From NCBI RefSeq assembly GCF_900499075.1, contig NZ_UIHC01000007.1, positions 1-64,000 of the forward strand: a DNA stretch of 64,000 nucleotides. The letters run 5' to 3'. Positions 46,436 to 55,472 of this stretch are shown here, piece by piece (within the stretch, counting starts at the first letter, position 1; every line of letters begins with the position of its first letter). This DNA comes from Roseinatronobacter ekhonensis (lineage in GTDB: Bacteria; Pseudomonadota; Alphaproteobacteria; Rhodobacterales; Rhodobacteraceae). A program made the translations under genes and the position numbers. The notes under the pieces are model-generated. The model saw only the letters and a program-made list of their open reading frames with translations, searched no databases and was not told the DNA's origin.

Positions 46436-46637
46436 CGCGGTGCGAAGTACCTTTCCAACTTGCGGCAAGTGTCGCAGATCAGGCTTGGTCCGACAACTCG
46501 AAACTCGGAAACCACGTCACGAACCCGTGCGTGATAGGCTGCGGCGGAAGGGCCTTGGCCGCGCTATTGTCGCGTAGGGCCCAGAGTGCTAAGTCGCGCA
46601 CAAGGAAGACCTCGTTTTATTCAAGGAGCTTGGGCAT

Positions 46638-48026
46638 ATGGCGCAAGACTACATCGTTCGCGACATCGCATTGGCCGAATATGGCCGCAAGGAACTGGAC
46701 ATTGCCGAAACCGAAATGCCGGGCCTGATGGCATTGCGCGAAGAGTTCGGCGAAGCCAAACCGCTGACCGGCGCGCGCATCGTGGGCAGCCTGCACATGA
46801 CGATCCAGACCGCCGTTCTGATCGAAACACTGACCGCGCTGGGCGCCGATGTGCGTTGGGCGTCGTGCAACATCTATTCCACGCAGGACCACGCGGCGGC
46901 GGCAATTGCCGCGGGCGGCACCCCGGTGTTCGCCATCAAGGGCCAGACGCTGGAAGAGCATTGGGATTATCTGGACAAATCCTTCATGTTCCCGGAAGGC
47001 GCGAACATGATCCTTGATGATGGTGGCGACGCCACGCTCTATGTCCTGCTGGGTGCGCGCGCCGAAGCGGGTGAAGAGATCATCCCCGTCCCGCAGTCTG
47101 AGGAAGAGGCCGTTATCAAGGCGCAGATCGCCAAGCGCATGGAACAAAGCCCCGGCTGGTTCACCAAGACGCGCGACGCGATCAAGGGTGTGTCGGAAGA
47201 AACCACCACCGGCGTGCACCGCCTGTATGACCTGCACAAGCAGGGCCAGCTTCCTTTCCCCGCGATCAACGTGAACGACTCTGTCACCAAGTCGAAATTC
47301 GACAACAAATATGGCTGTAAGGAATCGCTGGTCGACGGCATTCGCCGTGCGACCGACACCATGATGGCGGGCAAGGTCGCCGTGGTTTGCGGTTATGGCG
47401 ATGTGGGCAAAGGCTCTGCCGCGTCGCTTCGTGGCGCAGGTGCCCGCGTGAAAGTGACGGAAATCGACCCCATCTGCGCGCTGCAAGCCGCGATGGACGG
47501 GTTCGAGGTGACGACGCTGGAAGACGTGGTCAAATCGGCGGACATCTTCATCACCACCACCGGCAACAAGGACGTTATCCGCATTGAGCATATGCGCGAG
47601 ATGAAGGACATGGCGATCGTCGGCAATATCGGCCATTTCGACAATGAAATTCAGGTCGCCGCCCTGAAAAACCACAAATGGACCAACATCAAGGACCAGG
47701 TGGACATGATCGAAATGCCATCGGGCAACCGCATGATCTTGCTGTCCCAAGGCCGCCTGCTGAACCTTGGCAACGCCACCGGCCATCCGTCCTTCGTGAT
47801 GTCGGCATCCTTCACCAACCAGGTTCTGGCGCAGATCGAATTGTGGACCAAGGGCGAGGAATATCAGCCCGGCGTCTACCTGCTGCCCAAGCATCTGGAC
47901 GAAAAGGTCGCGCGCCTGCATCTGGAACGCATTGGCGTGAAGCTGACAGAACTTGCGCCCGAACAGGCTGACTATATCGGCGTGACCGTCGAAGGCCCGT
48001 TCAAGCCGGAACACTACCGCTACTAA
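46638..48026 (+). CDS. ahcY: Adenosylhomocysteinase
   Basis: A 462-residue NAD-dependent enzyme that splits S-adenosylhomocysteine into homocysteine and adenosine, supporting the methyl cycle. The NAD-binding block [10 protein letters not shown] is present, the family segments [22 protein letters not shown] and [11 protein letters not shown] are intact and the protein ends with the conserved KPEHYRY. AAGGAGC precedes the start. I checked the 170-base leader for a SAH riboswitch-like structure and do not see one. A strong hairpin follows the gene. Confidence 0.97.
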   Translation: MAQDYIVRDIALAEYGRKELDIAETEMPGLMALREEFGEAKPLTGARIVGSLHMTIQTAVLIETLTALGADVRWASCNIYSTQDHAAAAIAAGGTPVFAIKGQTLEEHWDYLDKSFMFPEGANMILDDGGDATLYVLLGARAEAGEEIIPVPQSEEEAVIKAQIAKRMEQSPGWFTKTRDAIKGVSEETTTGVHRLYDLHKQGQLPFPAINVNDSVTKSKFDNKYGCKESLVDGIRRATDTMMAGKVAVVCGYGDVGKGSAASLRGAGARVKVTEIDPICALQAAMDGFEVTTLEDVVKSADIFITTTGNKDVIRIEHMREMKDMAIVGNIGHFDNEIQVAALKNHKWTNIKDQVDMIEMPSGNRMILLSQGRLLNLGNATGHPSFVMSASFTNQVLAQIELWTKGEEYQPGVYLLPKHLDEKVARLHLERIGVKLTELAPEQADYIGVTVEGPFKPEHYRY

Positions 48027-48064
48027 AACGCACGTCACAAGCGCGTTACATCGAGTCACTACCC

Positions 48065-48098
48065 AAGCCTCCATCACCAACCTGATGGAGGCTTTCTT
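48065..48098 (+). terminator. ahcY terminator hairpin carrying the next gene's ribosome site
   Basis: AAGCCTCCATCA (48065-48076) and TGATGGAGGCTT (48083-48094) are perfect 12-bp arms around the loop CCAACC, followed by TCTT. It fits an intrinsic terminator for ahcY. The GGAGG of the 3' arm (48087-48091) lies 8 bases before the ATG of the next gene at 48100 and is its only visible Shine-Dalgarno, so the hairpin would also hide that site. Confidence 0.7.
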
Positions 48099-48099
48099 A

Positions 48100-50247
48100 A
48101 TGCGTGTATCCTTCCTAGCACTTCTTGCCACAGGGGCGCTCGCCGCCCCCGCAATGGCAGAAATGAACTTCAACCGTATAGCGTCTTTCCCGGTCGCGCT
48201 GAACAACCCTGATGCCGAAGAAACCTCGGCAGAGATCATCGCCGCCACCGGCGACGGCATGACGCTGGTCTATTCCGACAGCCCTGCAGGCGTGATCGGG
48301 TTCATCGACATCACCGACCCCGCGAACCCGCAAGCGGCTGGCACTTTCGTGCTGCCGAATGGCGAACCGACCGCCGTGTCCGCCTTGGGCCAGACCGTGT
48401 TCGTTGCCGAGAACACCGCAGCCAGCTACACCGACACGTCGGGCGTACTGCATGCCGTTGATGCTGCCTCGCGCGACGTGATCGCGTCTTGCGATCTGGG
48501 CGGCCAGCCTGACAGCACCGCCGTTGCCCCCGATGGCAGCTTCATCACCGTTGCCATTGAAAACGAACGCGACGAAGACCTTGGCGATGGCCGCGTGCCG
48601 CAGATGCCCGCCGGTTATCTGGTCATCCAGCCCTTGGGCGACGGTGGCAGCATGGAGTGCGACGCGCAAATCCGCGTGGACCTGACCGGTCTGGCTGATG
48701 TGGCCGGCGAAGACCCCGAGCCCGAATTCGTGGATGTGAACGCAAATGGCGACATCGTCGTCACGCTTCAGGAAAACAACCACATGGTAGTCGTCTCCGC
48801 CGCTGGCGAGGTGCTGAGCCATTTCTCGGCCGGTGCGGTTGATCTGGACAACATCGACACCACCGAGGAAGGCGCGCTTCTGTTCACCGAAAGCCTGTCC
48901 GATGTTCCGCGCGAACCAGACGCCGTGCAATGGATCGACACCGACCACATGGTCATCGCCAATGAAGGCGACATGGATGGTGGCAGCCGTGGGTTTACCG
49001 TGTTCCACCGCGACGGCACCGAAGTTTTCGAAGCTGGCACGTCGTTTGAACATGCGATTGTCGAAATCGGCCACTATCCGGAAGAGCGGTCCGGCAACAA
49101 GGGTGTTGAACCCGAAGGCATGGAATTCGCCACCATCAACGGCACACCCATGATGTTCTTGCTGGCCGAACGCTCCTCGGTCGTTGGTGTGTATGACATG
49201 ACCAACCCCGCCGCGCCGGCCTTGGCGCAACTGCTGCCCTCGGGCACGGCCCCGGAAGGCGCTATCGCGATCCCCGACCGCAACCTTCTGGTTGTCGCCA
49301 ACGAATATGACGGCCGCGAAGATGGTGCAGCCCCGTCGCATGTCATGCTGTTCGAATATCAGGACGCACCGGCTGTCTACCCGCATCTGACCAGCGCAGG
49401 CACGGATGAGCTGATCGGCTGGGGCGCGATTTCCGGTCAGGTCATGGCCGAAGATGGCACCATCTTTGCTGTCAATGACAGCTTCTACGGCATGCAGCCG
49501 ACCATCTTCCACATCGACCCAAGCCAGACGCCCGCGCGCATTGTCGACGCGATCCGCGTCACGCGCGAAGGTGCGCCTGCGCAGTTGATGGACATGGAAG
49601 GCATCACGCTGGACGGCAATGGCGGTTTCTGGGTGGCATCTGAAGGGCGGTCGGACCGCCTTGTGCCGCACGCGATCTACCATATCGGGGCCGATGGCGC
49701 GATCGAGGACTACATCGCTCTGCCCGACGCATTGCTGGCGGTCGAGCGCCGGTTCGGGTTCGAAGGTATCACCCGCGTGGATGACATGCTCTATATCGCC
49801 GTGCAGCGCGAATGGCGGGACGATCCGGCCAACCACGCCAAGGTTCTGGGCTACAATCTGGACACAGAGGAATGGTCGTTCGCCCATTACCCGCTGACCG
49901 AACCGGCCACCGGCTGGGTCGGCCTGTCGGAAATCGTGGCGCATGACGGGTTCCTGTATTTCGTGGAACGCGACAACCAGCACGCAACCGCCGCGGTGAC
50001 CAAGCAGATCACCCGTGTTGCACTGGACAGCGTGGAGATGGTCGCACTGGACGAAACCCCAAATGTTCTGGAAAAGGAACTGGTGGTCGATCTGCTGCCC
50101 GTGCTGACCTCGACCGGCGGATATGTGCTGGACAAGGTCGAAGGGCTAGCCATCGCGGCGGACGGCACGATGTGGGTTTCGACCGACAATGACGGTGTCG
50201 ATGACCACTCGGGCGAAACCATGTTCTTCAGCATCGCGCCGATGTAA
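48100..50247 (+). CDS. Secreted beta-propeller protein with phytase/esterase-like domain
   Basis: A 715-residue exported protein (signal peptide MRVSFLALLATGALAAPAMA|E). The first 400 residues look like a beta-propeller with repeated VxxxGD/xDITDPxNP strands, as in choice-of-anchor I or alkaline-phosphatase-like proteins. The last 300 match the esterase-like activity of phytase family (segments GWGAISGQVMAEDGTIFAVNDSFY, MEGITLDGNGGFWVASEG, FGFEGITR). Members are secreted phosphoesterase-like enzymes, perhaps for phosphate scavenging. A strong terminator follows 24 bases after the stop. The substrate is not known. Confidence 0.82.
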   Translation: MRVSFLALLATGALAAPAMAEMNFNRIASFPVALNNPDAEETSAEIIAATGDGMTLVYSDSPAGVIGFIDITDPANPQAAGTFVLPNGEPTAVSALGQTVFVAENTAASYTDTSGVLHAVDAASRDVIASCDLGGQPDSTAVAPDGSFITVAIENERDEDLGDGRVPQMPAGYLVIQPLGDGGSMECDAQIRVDLTGLADVAGEDPEPEFVDVNANGDIVVTLQENNHMVVVSAAGEVLSHFSAGAVDLDNIDTTEEGALLFTESLSDVPREPDAVQWIDTDHMVIANEGDMDGGSRGFTVFHRDGTEVFEAGTSFEHAIVEIGHYPEERSGNKGVEPEGMEFATINGTPMMFLLAERSSVVGVYDMTNPAAPALAQLLPSGTAPEGAIAIPDRNLLVVANEYDGREDGAAPSHVMLFEYQDAPAVYPHLTSAGTDELIGWGAISGQVMAEDGTIFAVNDSFYGMQPTIFHIDPSQTPARIVDAIRVTREGAPAQLMDMEGITLDGNGGFWVASEGRSDRLVPHAIYHIGADGAIEDYIALPDALLAVERRFGFEGITRVDDMLYIAVQREWRDDPANHAKVLGYNLDTEEWSFAHYPLTEPATGWVGLSEIVAHDGFLYFVERDNQHATAAVTKQITRVALDSVEMVALDETPNVLEKELVVDLLPVLTSTGGYVLDKVEGLAIAADGTMWVSTDNDGVDDHSGETMFFSIAPM

Positions 50248-50271
50248 TCGCAACAGTCTGATCCAAATATC

Positions 50272-50301
50272 AGGGCGGTCCCTTCCGGGCCGCCCTTTTT
50301 T
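50272..50301 (+). terminator. Intrinsic terminator of the phytase-like gene
   Basis: AGGGCGG (50272-50278), a loop, CCGCCCT (50290-50296) and a run of T. Additional CC/GG pairs may extend the stem. A typical strong terminator, 25 bases past the stop. Confidence 0.88.
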
Positions 50302-50408
50302 ATTGCTGCACGGACCGGGATATCTAGGGTTGCAACCGCAAACAAAGACCATCTGACGCCGTGGAATGGCGCAATAGTCGACCGCCATCAACGATTGGAC
50401 CGTGTGAA

Positions 50409-50483
50409 ATGAAAACCCTGATTCTCACATCCGGCGGGGTTCTGCTGGCGCTGCTGACCGCGCTTGGTTTTGCAGCTTGCTGA
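50409..50483 (+). CDS. 24-codon lipoprotein-signal-like microORF
   Basis: ATG to TGA encodes 24 residues: a Lys, a hydrophobic stretch (VLLALLTALGFAA) and a final Cys. It looks like a bacterial lipoprotein signal that ends at the lipid-modified Cys. Its TGA shares a base with the ATG of the next membrane protein gene (TGATG), which suggests translational coupling. The ribosome site is weak (GGA 9 bases upstream), so a real peptide is plausible but not proven. Confidence 0.4.
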   Translation: MKTLILTSGGVLLALLTALGFAAC

Positions 50484-50827
50484 TGTCACGACACGCGCTG
50501 CGCGCGGGTAGGGCTGGCATCTCTCACAGCCTGACAGGACTGTCCCTTGCGCAGATCGGCCTTGCAGCGGTTGCGCTTACAGTCACATATCTTGGCAGCC
50601 CTACAGGCGACCTTGGCTGTTGGATTGGCTTTGCGGGTTATGCCCTTTGCGCCATCACAGCAATTGCCATGCTGTTGCTGCTGCTCTGGGGTCTGCTGCC
50701 GTCGAACGCGCGGCACGCATTGTCACGCAGGGATCTAGTTGCATTGGTTGGGCTAAGCGCAATGCTGACCGTGGTCGCTTTCGTAATCCATGCAAGGTCC
50801 GTGGCATTTTGCATCGGGTCGGTTTAG
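50483..50827 (+). CDS. Small membrane protein, unknown function
   Basis: A 114-residue protein with three hydrophobic segments (about residues 18-38, 46-74 and 84-102). It overlaps the microORF stop (TGATG). ATG 50483 is preferred over an upstream TTG. I do not recognise the family. Confidence 0.5.
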   Translation: MSRHALRAGRAGISHSLTGLSLAQIGLAAVALTVTYLGSPTGDLGCWIGFAGYALCAITAIAMLLLLLWGLLPSNARHALSRRDLVALVGLSAMLTVVAFVIHARSVAFCIGSV

Positions 50828-50868
50828 CATACCGACCTGTTTTTCGCGCACACAATAGCCTAGGGCCA

Positions 50869-51120
50869 ATGACCGCTCCCCATCCCAGCTCGATCGTCAT
50901 CGTCGGTATAGCCGTCTTCCTTCTGGGGTTCCTGTATGATGCCCGGTTTGCAGGCCTTCCTTACCAAGATCCGACCCCCGAAATGCAGGCAAACTGGCTG
51001 TTTCACGGCACAGTCGCCGGGCGGATCATGTTGTCCGGCGCGGTGTTATTCTTGGCCGGGTGCGTCTGGGGTGGGCTTGGTTGGGCGTGGGCACGCGCCA
51101 AGCGACGGCGCCGCGATTGA
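50869..51120 (+). CDS. Small two-helix membrane protein
   Basis: An 83-residue protein with two transmembrane helices (about 8-26 and 52-75) and a basic C-terminal tail (RAKRRRRD). ATG 50869 follows TAGGGCCA. It lies 41 bases after the previous small membrane gene and 51 bases before tRNA-Gly. Function unknown. Confidence 0.6.
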   Translation: MTAPHPSSIVIVGIAVFLLGFLYDARFAGLPYQDPTPEMQANWLFHGTVAGRIMLSGAVLFLAGCVWGGLGWAWARAKRRRRD

Positions 51121-51171
51121 GCTTTGGCCCGCTTGACCATACGCGCCCCTTGCGCTAACCACACACGCGAA

Positions 51172-51245
51172 GCGGGCGTTGTGTAATGGTAAGACCTCAG
51201 CCTTCCAAGCTGATGATACGGGTTCGATTCCCGTCGCCCGCTCCA
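51172..51245 (+). tRNA. tRNA-Gly (anticodon TCC)
   Basis: 74 bases including an encoded CCA. The acceptor stem is GCGGGCG / CGCCCGC with T as discriminator; the anticodon loop CTTCCAA carries TCC (51204-51206) and the T arm holds GGTTCGATTCC. It reads the GGA codon. It stands alone between a small membrane gene and ppk2. Confidence 0.96.
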
Positions 51246-51310
51246 CCCCCCCTTGCCAATCGCGCCCGTTCGGCATTTGCTGGTGTCCTAACGAGTGAAA
51301 GGCGCGCCCC

Positions 51311-52204
51311 ATGTCCGATATTCCCATGCCATTGGCCGGTCGGGTCACAGAGTTTCTGGAGGAATCTGCCCCAAAGGCCCTGCGCGAAACGGTCGAGGAT
51401 GCGCGCAAACGCGACACGCTGGCGGGCGATTTCCCGTATCCGCGCTGGATGGATAAAGACGACTACAAGGACGCGCTGAAACCCCTGCAACTGGAACTGA
51501 TGAAGCTGCAACACTGGCTAACCACCAGCGGCGCGCGCGTGGTGGTGGTGTTCGAGGGGCGCGATACTGCTGGCAAAGGCGGCGCGATCAACCGCATCGC
51601 AGATGTGATGAGCCACCGCATCCTGAAGGTCCAAGCCCTGCCGAAACCCACCGACCGAGAGGCCCGCGAATGGTATTTCCAGCGCTATGTCACCCGCCTG
51701 CCTGCGGGCGGGGAAATGGTGCTGTTCGACCGTAGCTGGTATAACCGCGCCATCGTCGAAGACGTGTTCGGCTTTTGCACCCCTGCCCAGCGCGCCGCGT
51801 TTTTCGACCAGTTACCAGCGTTCGAGAACTTGCTCGTGCAGGATGGCATCCACTTCATCAAGATCTGGCTGAATGTCAGCCGCGCCGAGCAATTGCGCCG
51901 CCTGCTGGCGCGCGAGGGCGACCCGATGAAACACTGGAAGCTGTCGGGCATAGACGTGAAGGGTTTGGGCAAATGGGACAGCTACACCCATGCCATTGCC
52001 GAAACATTCGAGCGTAGCCATACCGCTGCGGCCCCTTGGACGGTCATCCGCTCAGAGGATAAATACCGCGCCCGCCTGGCAGTGCTGCAACATATCCTTG
52101 GGCAAATCCCGTATGAGGGCAAATCCAGCATAGACCCGCCCGACCCCGCAATCTGCGGCACGCCGGCGCTGTGGCAGCCCGAATTGTGGGATGACGGCAC
52201 CTGA
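51311..52204 (+). CDS. ppk2: Polyphosphate kinase 2
   Basis: A 297-residue PPK2-family kinase that transfers phosphate between polyphosphate and nucleotides. Walker A is FEGRDTAGKGGA (Lys89 region) and the Walker B/catalytic block is FDRSWYNRAIVE (Asp140, Arg141). The sequence is the single-domain class I type common in alphaproteobacteria. AAAGG precedes ATG 51311. It shows no link to the arsenic genes that follow, which have their own upstream region. Confidence 0.94.
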   Translation: MSDIPMPLAGRVTEFLEESAPKALRETVEDARKRDTLAGDFPYPRWMDKDDYKDALKPLQLELMKLQHWLTTSGARVVVVFEGRDTAGKGGAINRIADVMSHRILKVQALPKPTDREAREWYFQRYVTRLPAGGEMVLFDRSWYNRAIVEDVFGFCTPAQRAAFFDQLPAFENLLVQDGIHFIKIWLNVSRAEQLRRLLAREGDPMKHWKLSGIDVKGLGKWDSYTHAIAETFERSHTAAAPWTVIRSEDKYRARLAVLQHILGQIPYEGKSSIDPPDPAICGTPALWQPELWDDGT

Positions 52205-52231
52205 ACCTCCGGCTTCGCGGCTGTCATCAAA

Positions 52232-52273
52232 ACTTCATTCGACTTGCGTTGTTATTTCCCTTATTCATGAAGT
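52232..52273 (+). promoter_or_regulatory. Possible ArsR operator region
   Basis: ACTTCAT (52232-52238) and ATGAAGT (52267-52273) are 7-base inverted arms flanking an AT-rich 28-base core, immediately before the ars operon start at 52274. The second arm overlaps the small palindrome TTCATGAA (52264-52271). ArsR binds similar dyads; exact -35/-10 elements are not clear. Confidence 0.35.
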
Positions 52274-53125
52274 ATGGAAAATAATCGCGCCATCCAGTCT
52301 TTCGCAACACTCGGCCAAACCGGCCGTCTGGCGGTTTTTCGCCTGCTTATGCGCTTTGCCCCGCAGGGCGTGCGCCCGACAGAAATGGCGCAATCACTGG
52401 GCCTGAAACCCAACACCCTGTCGCATTACCTGTCCGACCTTACCGCCTGCGGTCTGGTCACCCAGCGGCGCGAGGGGCGGTCGCTTTACTATGCGGTCGA
52501 CCTGTCGCGCGCCCATGCCCTGATCTCATATCTTGCGCTGGATCTGGGCCGCGCCCGCCCCGACCTGCTTCCAGATAGTCTGACCCTGCCTGAAAGGACC
52601 AAAACCATGTCCGATACCGCGTTCAACGTGCTGTTCATCTGCTCGGGCAATTCCGCCCGCTCCATCTTTGCCGAGGCGCTGATGCGCGATCTCGGAAATG
52701 GCAAGTTCACGGCCTATTCCGCCGGGATGCACCCGAATTCTCAGCTCAACCCCTTCGCGCTCGAAGTGCTGGCGCGCAACAACCACCCAACCGAGGCGAT
52801 GCGCTCCAAGGGTATCTCCGAATTTCAGACGCCCGACGCCCCGGTGATGGATTTCGTCTTTACCGTCTGCGACACCTCTGCGGCGGAAGAATGCCCGCCC
52901 TGGCCCGGCCAGCCGATTACCGGCCATTGGGGGTTGCCCGACCCGGTCAAGGCCACCGGCACCGACGCCGAACGTGCGCTGGTCTTTGCCCAGACCTATG
53001 GCGCGCTGCGCCGCCGTATAGAGGCGTTTGTTGCCTTGCCGGTCGAAAGCCTGTCGCGCCTGTCGCTGCAAGCACGGGTCGATGCCATCGGAACAGATGC
53101 CGACCTGAAGGACAAAGCCCAATGA
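52274..53125 (+). CDS. ArsR regulator fused to arsenate reductase (LMW-PTP type)
   Basis: A 283-residue fusion. Residues 1-100 are an ArsR winged helix with the recognition segment [25 protein letters not shown]. Residues 112-283 are an LMW-phosphatase-type arsenate reductase with the CX5R loop CSGNSARS (Cys123, Arg129), plus FTVCD (Cys199), EECPPWPG (Cys207) and HWGLPDP (Asp223), as in ArsC. Met112 (base 52607) is preceded by AAAGGA at a normal distance, so a free reductase could be made from an internal start. ATGA at 53122 couples it to the GAPDH gene. Confidence 0.9.
   Translation: MENNRAIQSFATLGQTGRLAVFRLLMRFAPQGVRPTEMAQSLGLKPNTLSHYLSDLTACGLVTQRREGRSLYYAVDLSRAHALISYLALDLGRARPDLLPDSLTLPERTKTMSDTAFNVLFICSGNSARSIFAEALMRDLGNGKFTAYSAGMHPNSQLNPFALEVLARNNHPTEAMRSKGISEFQTPDAPVMDFVFTVCDTSAAEECPPWPGQPITGHWGLPDPVKATGTDAERALVFAQTYGALRRRIEAFVALPVESLSRLSLQARVDAIGTDADLKDKAQ
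52593..52609 (+). promoter_or_regulatory. Internal ribosome site for a stand-alone ArsC
   Basis: AAAGGA (52593-52598) lies 8 bases upstream of the in-frame ATG at 52607, exactly where the reductase domain begins. Translation here would give a separate 172-residue ArsC in addition to the fusion. Confidence 0.45.
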
Positions 53126-54132
53126 CACGAATCGCTCTGAACGGCCTTGGCCGGATCGGAAAACTTGCCCTGCGCGACCTGATCGACACCGGCGCGGGCG
53201 GCGAGATCGTTTTGGTGAACGATCCCGTGGGTGATGCAGAACAGCATGCGCTATTGATGGAGTTCGACTCTGTGCACGGGCGTTGGCCGACGCCGGTATC
53301 GCATGGGCCGGACAGCCTGACCTTCGGGGATCAGGCGATCCGGCTTACGCATGAAAAGACACTCGACGCCCTGCCGCTCGCGGAACTGGGTGTTGACCTG
53401 GTGATCGACTGCACCGGCGTATTCAAGACAGAGGCGAAACTCGCCCCCTATTTCGCGGCAGGCGTGAAAAAGGTCGTGGTCAGCGCCCCCGTCAAGGATG
53501 GCGGCGCCCTCAACCTGGTCTATGGCGTGAACCATCACCTTTATGATGCGGCAGAGCATCGCATCATCACGGCGGCAAGCTGCACGACCAACTGCCTTGC
53601 CCCGGTGGTCAAGGTTATCCACGAAAACCTTGGCATCCGTCACGGGTCGATCACCACCATCCATGATGTGACCAATACGCAAACCATTGTCGACCGACCC
53701 GACAAAGATATGCGGCGCGCGCGCTCGGCCATGACCAATCTCATCCCCACCACAACGGGCAGCGCCACGGCGATCACGCTCATATACCCCGAACTTGAAG
53801 GGCGGTTGAACGGCCATGCCGTGCGCGTGCCGCTGCTGAACGCGTCGCTGACCGATTGCGTGTTTGAAGTGGAACGCTCCACAACCGTCACAGAGGTCAA
53901 TGCGCTGCTGAAAGCCGCCGCCGACGGCGCGCTGCACGGTATCCTCGGCTACGAGGACCGGCCGCTGGTATCGTCCGACTACCTCAACGATCCGCGCTCT
54001 TCCATCATCGACGCGCTCTCGACCATGGTCATCAACGGCACGCAGGTCAAACTCTACGCATGGTATGACAATGAATGGGGCTATGCCTGCCGCCTGAGCG
54101 ACATCACCCGGATGGTGGCCCAAAGCCTCTGA
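53122..54132 (+). CDS. ArsJ-associated glyceraldehyde-3-phosphate dehydrogenase
   Basis: A 336-residue GAPDH. The N-terminal NGLGRIGK, the catalytic SCTTNC block (Cys154) and the C-terminal [10 protein letters not shown] are intact. In ArsJ systems this GAPDH makes 1-arseno-3-phosphoglycerate from arsenate, which ArsJ exports; that pairing is seen here because the next gene is arsJ. A long repeat element (copy D) fills the 92 bases between them, so arsJ is separated rather than overlapping. Confidence 0.93.
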   Translation: MTRIALNGLGRIGKLALRDLIDTGAGGEIVLVNDPVGDAEQHALLMEFDSVHGRWPTPVSHGPDSLTFGDQAIRLTHEKTLDALPLAELGVDLVIDCTGVFKTEAKLAPYFAAGVKKVVVSAPVKDGGALNLVYGVNHHLYDAAEHRIITAASCTTNCLAPVVKVIHENLGIRHGSITTIHDVTNTQTIVDRPDKDMRRARSAMTNLIPTTTGSATAITLIYPELEGRLNGHAVRVPLLNASLTDCVFEVERSTTVTEVNALLKAAADGALHGILGYEDRPLVSSDYLNDPRSSIIDALSTMVINGTQVKLYAWYDNEWGYACRLSDITRMVAQSL

Positions 54133-54136
54133 CCCG

Positions 54137-54198
54137 TTCATCCTTGCAAAAATATCCTGGGGGAGTCGCGCGGCACGCGCGACGGGGGCAAAGCCCCC
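54137..54198 (+). repeat. Dispersed intergenic repeat, long form with two hairpins, copy D
   Basis: Begins TTCATCCTTGC, continues AAAAATATCC and GGGGG, then hairpin 1 GTCGCGCG-GCA-CGCGCGAC (54165-54183) and hairpin 2 GGGGGC-AAA-GCCCCC (54184-54198). It follows the GAPDH stop by 4 bases. Copies E and F have the same order with different hairpin-1 sequences that still pair perfectly. Confidence 0.8.
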
Positions 54199-54224
54199 GG
54201 CTCCGCCTGCCATAAGGTGCCGAC

Positions 54225-55472
54225 ATGACCCGAACTGCGAACCCATTGCGCGCCTATGCCGCTGTTACGGCGGCCTATTGGGCTTTCATGCTCTCGGACG
54301 GGGCGTTGCGGATGCTGGTGCTGTTGCATTTCAACAGCTTGGGCTTCTCGCCCGTGCAGCTTGCATGGCTGTTTCTGCTGTATGAAGTCGCGGGGATCGT
54401 CACCAATCTGGCCGCTGGCTGGCTGGCCGCGCGCTTCGGGCTGGCCGCCACGCTCTATGCGGGCCTTGGGCTGCAAATCGTAGCGCTGGCGGCGCTGGCG
54501 CAGCTTGATCCGAACTGGACGATCGCCCTTTCGGTTCTGTTCGTCATGCTCGTGCAGGGCGCGTCGGGCGTCGCCAAGGACCTGTCGAAGATGTCGTCCA
54601 AATCGGCGGTCAAACTGCTGGCACCGTCCGAAAACAACGGGTTGTTTCGCTGGGTCGCGGCGCTGACCGGGTCCAAGAACGCGGTCAAGGGCTTGGGCTT
54701 TTTCCTTGGCGCGGCGCTTCTGGCGCTGTCGGGGTTCCAGACAGCGGTCTGGTCCATGGCGGCCGTGCTTGCCGTCATCCTGATCGCCATCATCCTGTTT
54801 TTGCCCGCGGGCCTGCCGGGGCGGATGAAATCCGCCGAAGGCTGGGGCGGCTGGCGATCCTCGGACCCGCGCGTCAACAAGCTGTCGCTGGCGCGGATGT
54901 TCCTGTTCGGCGCACGCGATGTGTGGTTTGTCGTCGGCATCCCGATCTATTTTCAGGCCGTGCTGTCGGACGGCACGGCGGAAGGACGGCGCGAGGCGTT
55001 CTTTCTGGTCGGCGGCTTCATGGCGCTCTGGATCATCGGTTACGGCGCGGTGCAGGCGTTTGCCCCGCGCCTGCTGGGCGGTCCTGCCCAGTCGGAACAG
55101 GCCATCACCGCCAAGGCGATCTTCTGGGCCGGGCTGCTGGTGCCCATCCCGTTCCTGCTGGCGCTTGCCGTGGTTCTGGCTGGCGGTCCCGCGCCGTGGC
55201 TGACGGCGACGCTGGTGGCCGGACTGCTGCTATTCGGATTCATCTTTGCGGTGAATTCCTCGGTGCACTCTTACCTGATCCTCGCCTTTGGCGCGGCCGA
55301 ACGGATCACCCGCGATGTCGGGTTCTACTATATGGCCAATGCCAGCGGGCGGCTTGTGGGCACGTTTCTGTCCGGGGCAAGCTATCAGCTGGGCGGGCTG
55401 GCCCTATGTCTGGCCACTGCCGGGATCATGGCGCTGGCAAGCTGGGTCGCCGCGCGGCGTCTGGCGTCCTAA
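54225..55472 (+). CDS. arsJ: ArsJ organoarsenical efflux transporter (MFS)
   Basis: A 415-residue major-facilitator transporter with 12 predicted helices. Family segments include AYWAFMLSDGALRMLVLLHF at the start, GASGVAKDLSKMSSKSAVKLLAP and NGLFRWVAALTGSKNAVKGLGFF. It exports 1-arseno-3-phosphoglycerate, which decays to arsenate outside. The operon arsR/arsC - gapdh - arsJ is a complete arsenate resistance unit. Its last 4 bases overlap the 3' end of the convergent ABC1 kinase gene. Confidence 0.93.
   Translation: MTRTANPLRAYAAVTAAYWAFMLSDGALRMLVLLHFNSLGFSPVQLAWLFLLYEVAGIVTNLAAGWLAARFGLAATLYAGLGLQIVALAALAQLDPNWTIALSVLFVMLVQGASGVAKDLSKMSSKSAVKLLAPSENNGLFRWVAALTGSKNAVKGLGFFLGAALLALSGFQTAVWSMAAVLAVILIAIILFLPAGLPGRMKSAEGWGGWRSSDPRVNKLSLARMFLFGARDVWFVVGIPIYFQAVLSDGTAEGRREAFFLVGGFMALWIIGYGAVQAFAPRLLGGPAQSEQAITAKAIFWAGLLVPIPFLLALAVVLAGGPAPWLTATLVAGLLLFGFIFAVNSSVHSYLILAFGAAERITRDVGFYYMANASGRLVGTFLSGASYQLGGLALCLATAGIMALASWVAARRLAS

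Noticed and set aside
46469-46637. SAH riboswitch upstream of ahcY
   Set aside because: I see no match to the conserved SAH or SAM/SAH riboswitch core by eye; only a plain leader with an AAGGAGC ribosome site.
46617-48260. Long minus-strand frame opposite ahcY
   Set aside because: ahcY is unambiguous, and the frame crosses the terminator hairpin and the next gene.
48115-49983. Long minus-strand frame opposite the phytase-like gene
   Set aside because: No motif; the plus strand has a signal peptide, propeller repeats and a terminator.
51311-52204. ppk2 as part of the arsenic operon
   Set aside because: There is a 69-base gap with a candidate ArsR dyad directly before arsR, and PPK2 has no known role in ArsJ-type resistance.
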